Shown: in pieces, positions 61,539-64,000 of the stretch
Numbering within the stretch: the first letter of the stretch is position 1
Layout: every line of letters starts with the position of its first letter
Source: Alphaproteobacteria bacterium
Lineage (GTDB): Bacteria; Pseudomonadota; Alphaproteobacteria; Caulobacterales; Maricaulaceae
Assembly (NCBI GenBank): GCA_018222865.1
Contig: JAAEZM010000003.1
Location: forward strand, 1 to 64,000
DNA length: 64,000 nucleotides
Direction of reading: 5' to 3'
Translations under genes and position numbers: made by a program
The notes under the pieces: generated by a model
Databases searched by the model: none
Seen by the model: the letters and a program-made list of their open reading frames with translations, nothing else
What the model was told of the DNA's origin: nothing

Positions 61539-63463
61539 GTACGCCGCGTCCGACAAAGACCAGCCCGGTGGCACGGGCGAGCTGGGCCTCGATGGGTTGG
61601 GTAGCGCTGTATGACATAGCAGCGGGCGCCGCCTCTATGTGGCTGGCCGTACAAATTCGCTATTACTTCCACCCGTCAGACCCGCCCACCGGCATCATCT
61701 TTCAGTCCGTTTCTGTCTTCGCGCTCGCCTGTGCGCTGGTTTTTCTGCTCACCGGTCTTCATCGCGGTGTCTGGCGCTATACAGCGCTGAATGACGCCGC
61801 GCGGATCATTCGCGCTGTCGGCATCGCGAATTTTGTCTTTTTGCCGGTTCTTTTCCTGCTCAACAGGCTTGATGGGTTTCCGCGTACCAGCATCCTGATC
61901 GAAATTCCGATCCTAATTGCCCTCCTGCTGGGCGCTCGAGTGGCTGCAACGGCCTGGCGGACTCAAAGACTGCAGAACGCTTTCCGGCTAGAAGACCGCA
62001 ACAAGCCAGCGGCGATACTGGTGGGAAGCGAGGCTGAGCTCGACGAGGCCCTGCGGGACTTGTCCCGTCGCAATGGCTCTGTGCCCTTCCGCCCCAAAGG
62101 GCTTGTTGTCCCCGAGGGACAATTGACCGGTCGCGCCATTCGCGGAGTGCCCGTCTATGGTGATATCGATGCCCTGCCAGGACTGCTCAACAGGCTTTCC
62201 GCAGCAGAGACTCTGGCGCCGCGCCTCGTCATAGCCGGTCAGAATACGCGTCCCGAAATCGTCAATGTTCTCATCCGCATGGCATCTGTGACCGGGGCGA
62301 AACTCTCTCGCGCTCGCCCGGCGCATGGTCCAGGGGCCTTCTCGCCCGTTGAAACCGCCGACCTGTTGAACAGACCCCCGCGCTCTCCTGACCTGGAAAG
62401 CGCGCGTCCCTTGATTGAAGGGCGCCGCGTACTCGTTACAGGTGCTGGCGGTACAATTGGCTCCGAGCTTGTCCGCCTGGCTGCCTTCCTGAAACCGCAA
62501 AAACTCATTCTGGTCGATTCTTCAGAAGCCAATCTCTATGAGATCGACATGCAGCTGAAGCGGCTGAAACCGGCTCTGGAATGGCGGGCTGTCCTGGCGG
62601 ATATTCGCGATGAAGGCCGCCTCGACAAGGTTTTTGAAGAAGAGAAGCCTGAAGTCGTGCTTCACGCCGCGGCGTTGAAGCATGTGCCGATGAGCGAAAT
62701 GAATCCCGGCGAGGCGGTGCGCACCAATGTGCTCGGCACCTCCATCGTTGTTGAGACATCACAGCGACATCATGTGAAAGTCATGGCCCTGATCTCAACC
62801 GATAAGGCTGTTGAGCCGGGCAATGTCATGGGGACGACCAAGCGAGCCGCCGAATTGCTGGTGCAATCCCACGCCAAGGATCCGCACGAAAAAACCCGTA
62901 TATGCGTAGTCCGCTTCGGTAATGTGCTCGGCTCAACAGGATCGGTCGTGCCACTGTTTGAGCAACAGATTGCAGACGGCCTTTCCGTCACCGTTACGGA
63001 TGCCGAGGTAACCCGATATTTCATGACAGTTGCTGAGGCCTCAGGTCTGGTTCTTGCCGCTGCCGCACAAACGGACGCGGACCCTGATCAAAACGGTGCA
63101 CTCTACGTTTTCGATATGGGCGAGCCGGTGTCGATCATGCGGCTGGCCCGCCAGCTTCTTCGTCTGCGCGGTCTTGATCCTGATGCCCCTGGAGCCATCG
63201 AAGTTATCGGATTGCGACCGGGCGAAAAACTGCACGAAAGCCTCGTTTATTCCTTCGAGGATACCCGTGCCAGCGCTGTCGATAGTGTCTGGAATGTCGC
63301 CGCGCCTCCGCTGGACCCGGAGGAAGTGGCATCCATACTGTCCGATCTCCTGCGCGCCGCGCGTGAGAATGATACGCCCCAGATGATTGCGACCCTCGAC
63401 CGGGTCGCCCGGCTTGCACCGCGTACGGACTCAGCGCTTTCCCCGTCTGCTGCCTCGTGCTAA
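61535..63463 (+). CDS. CapD/PglF-type membrane sugar-nucleotide epimerase/dehydratase
   Basis: 642 residues from GTG 61535 (overlapping the previous TGA). Four membrane helices in ~1-125, a linker with Rossmann-like fold, then a SDR domain with GAGGTIGSEL near residue 300. The catalytic TDKAVEPGNVMGTTK has Met where most SDRs have Tyr, the known signature of PglF/FlmA/CapD-type 4,6-dehydratases. It acts on UDP-N-acetylglucosamine-like sugars for surface polysaccharide or protein glycans. Confidence 0.92.
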   Translation: MSTPRPTKTSPVARASWASMGWVALYDIAAGAASMWLAVQIRYYFHPSDPPTGIIFQSVSVFALACALVFLLTGLHRGVWRYTALNDAARIIRAVGIANFVFLPVLFLLNRLDGFPRTSILIEIPILIALLLGARVAATAWRTQRLQNAFRLEDRNKPAAILVGSEAELDEALRDLSRRNGSVPFRPKGLVVPEGQLTGRAIRGVPVYGDIDALPGLLNRLSAAETLAPRLVIAGQNTRPEIVNVLIRMASVTGAKLSRARPAHGPGAFSPVETADLLNRPPRSPDLESARPLIEGRRVLVTGAGGTIGSELVRLAAFLKPQKLILVDSSEANLYEIDMQLKRLKPALEWRAVLADIRDEGRLDKVFEEEKPEVVLHAAALKHVPMSEMNPGEAVRTNVLGTSIVVETSQRHHVKVMALISTDKAVEPGNVMGTTKRAAELLVQSHAKDPHEKTRICVVRFGNVLGSTGSVVPLFEQQIADGLSVTVTDAEVTRYFMTVAEASGLVLAAAAQTDADPDQNGALYVFDMGEPVSIMRLARQLLRLRGLDPDAPGAIEVIGLRPGEKLHESLVYSFEDTRASAVDSVWNVAAPPLDPEEVASILSDLLRAARENDTPQMIATLDRVARLAPRTDSALSPSAASC

Positions 63464-63504
63464 CCCCCCGCCTTTCTTAACACTAGCCTCGACTGGAGCT
63501 CAGC

Positions 63505-64000
63505 ATGTCCGACATGGATCTCGTCCCGCTGCGCCGCGCCCTTATTTCCGTTTCTGACAAGACAGGCCTTGTCGAACGCGCCCGCGCACTCGCCGATGCC
63601 GATATTGAAATCCTGTCTACCGGCGGTACGCTTCGCGCCCTGAATGACGCAGGGATCGCAGCGCGCGATGTCTCTGAGGTAACCGAATTTCCTGAAATGA
63701 TGGACGGTCGGCTCAAGACCCTGCATCCGCGGGTTCATGGCGGACTGCTCGGCCGACGCGATAATCATGACGACCGTGATGCCATGAGCGCCCACGGCAT
63801 TCCGCAGATCGATCTGCTCTACGTCAATCTCTATCCGTTCGAGGACACGGTCGCACGCGGTGCCGACCAGGCCACCTGTGTTGAGAATATCGATATTGGT
63901 GGACCGGCCATGATCCGCGCCGCCGCGAAAAACCATGCCTGGGTTTCTGTCTGCGTTGATGGCACGGACATGGATGCGGTCCTGGCGTCTTTGAAAGCCA
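63505..64000 (+). CDS. purH: Bifunctional purine biosynthesis protein PurH, 5' part
   Basis: Open to the right edge, so not in the ORF track. ATG 63505 has CTGGAGCTC upstream; 165 residues visible. The N-terminal IMP cyclohydrolase domain is seen: [52 protein letters not shown] and YVNLYPFE. The AICAR transformylase domain lies beyond the window. Confidence 0.95.
   Translation, partial: MSDMDLVPLRRALISVSDKTGLVERARALADADIEILSTGGTLRALNDAGIAARDVSEVTEFPEMMDGRLKTLHPRVHGGLLGRRDNHDDRDAMSAHGIPQIDLLYVNLYPFEDTVARGADQATCVENIDIGGPAMIRAAAKNHAWVSVCVDGTDMDAVLASLKA

Noticed and set aside
1-64000. CRISPR array, tRNA, rRNA, IS element or prophage
   Set aside because: No regularly spaced repeats, no cloverleaf-like segments with the GGTTCGAATCC-type arm, and no transposase, integrase or phage proteins were seen by eye. 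A tRNAscan or BLAST run could still reveal something missed.

Overview
The window looks like a piece of an alphaproteobacterial chromosome, most likely a Maricaulales/Hyphomonadaceae-type marine or Caulobacter-related bacterium. The evidence is high GC, dense gene packing, and families largely typical of alphaproteobacteria: RegB/RegA with SenC, MmcB behind a GTTC-N7-GTTC LexA box, DUF2794, SdhAF4/DUF1674, and Ffh with a Gly/Met-rich tail. The species call is inference. I see no rRNA, tRNA, insertion sequence, integrase or CRISPR array.

Layout. 1-10.9 kb: a truncated double-cupin protein, a DUF5694-like protein, the haem exporter pair ccmAB, aconitase acnA, a DUF1223 thioredoxin-fold protein, the redox two-component pair regB-regA divergent from senC, and an intracellular PHB depolymerase. 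10.9-20 kb: a large secreted protein of unknown function, a class A penicillin-binding protein, a small lipoprotein, a CPA-type cation/proton antiporter, a lipoprotein glycerophosphodiesterase, a cold-shock protein and two unknown membrane proteins. 20-29 kb: asd, rarD, an epoxide-hydrolase-like enzyme, a serine hydrolase, pdxY, a CitE-like lyase, arsC-like reductase, a hybrid sensor kinase and a short receiver protein. 29-35 kb: oxyR divergent from ahpC-ahpD (peroxide defence), a dicarboxylate/glutamate symporter, small membrane proteins and a nitrilase.

35-41 kb is the ffh-rpsP-rimM-[insert]-trmD-rplS translation cluster. Here the 3' end of rimM occurs twice: once as the real gene end and again about 1.2 kb downstream, with a 53-bp perfectly identical core. 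A glyoxalase-fold gene lies between the copies. 41-49 kb: a cobB-type sirtuin, a zincin, SOS-regulated mmcB, a DJ-1/PfpI protein with a GlxA-type regulator, a VOC protein and a four-gene Gld-like ABC system (DUF4340, GldG, permease, ATPase). 49-64 kb: DUF2794, a Bax-inhibitor-1 protein, thpR, a sensor kinase, argG, an SDR, a LysE exporter, pyrF, sdhAF4, htpX, rsmB, rpe, a heparinase II/III-family protein, a CapD-like sugar-nucleotide epimerase/dehydratase and the start of purH.

The points most worth checking are the rimM tail duplication around a cassette-like gene, the exact LexA box in front of mmcB, the OxyR palindrome abutting oxyR, a probable leaderless promoter with a perfect TATAAT, five convergent gene pairs whose two stop codons are one shared CTAG, and the Gld-like ABC operon in a non-Bacteroidetes genome. 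No coherent wholly new multi-gene system is evident; most genes are housekeeping.
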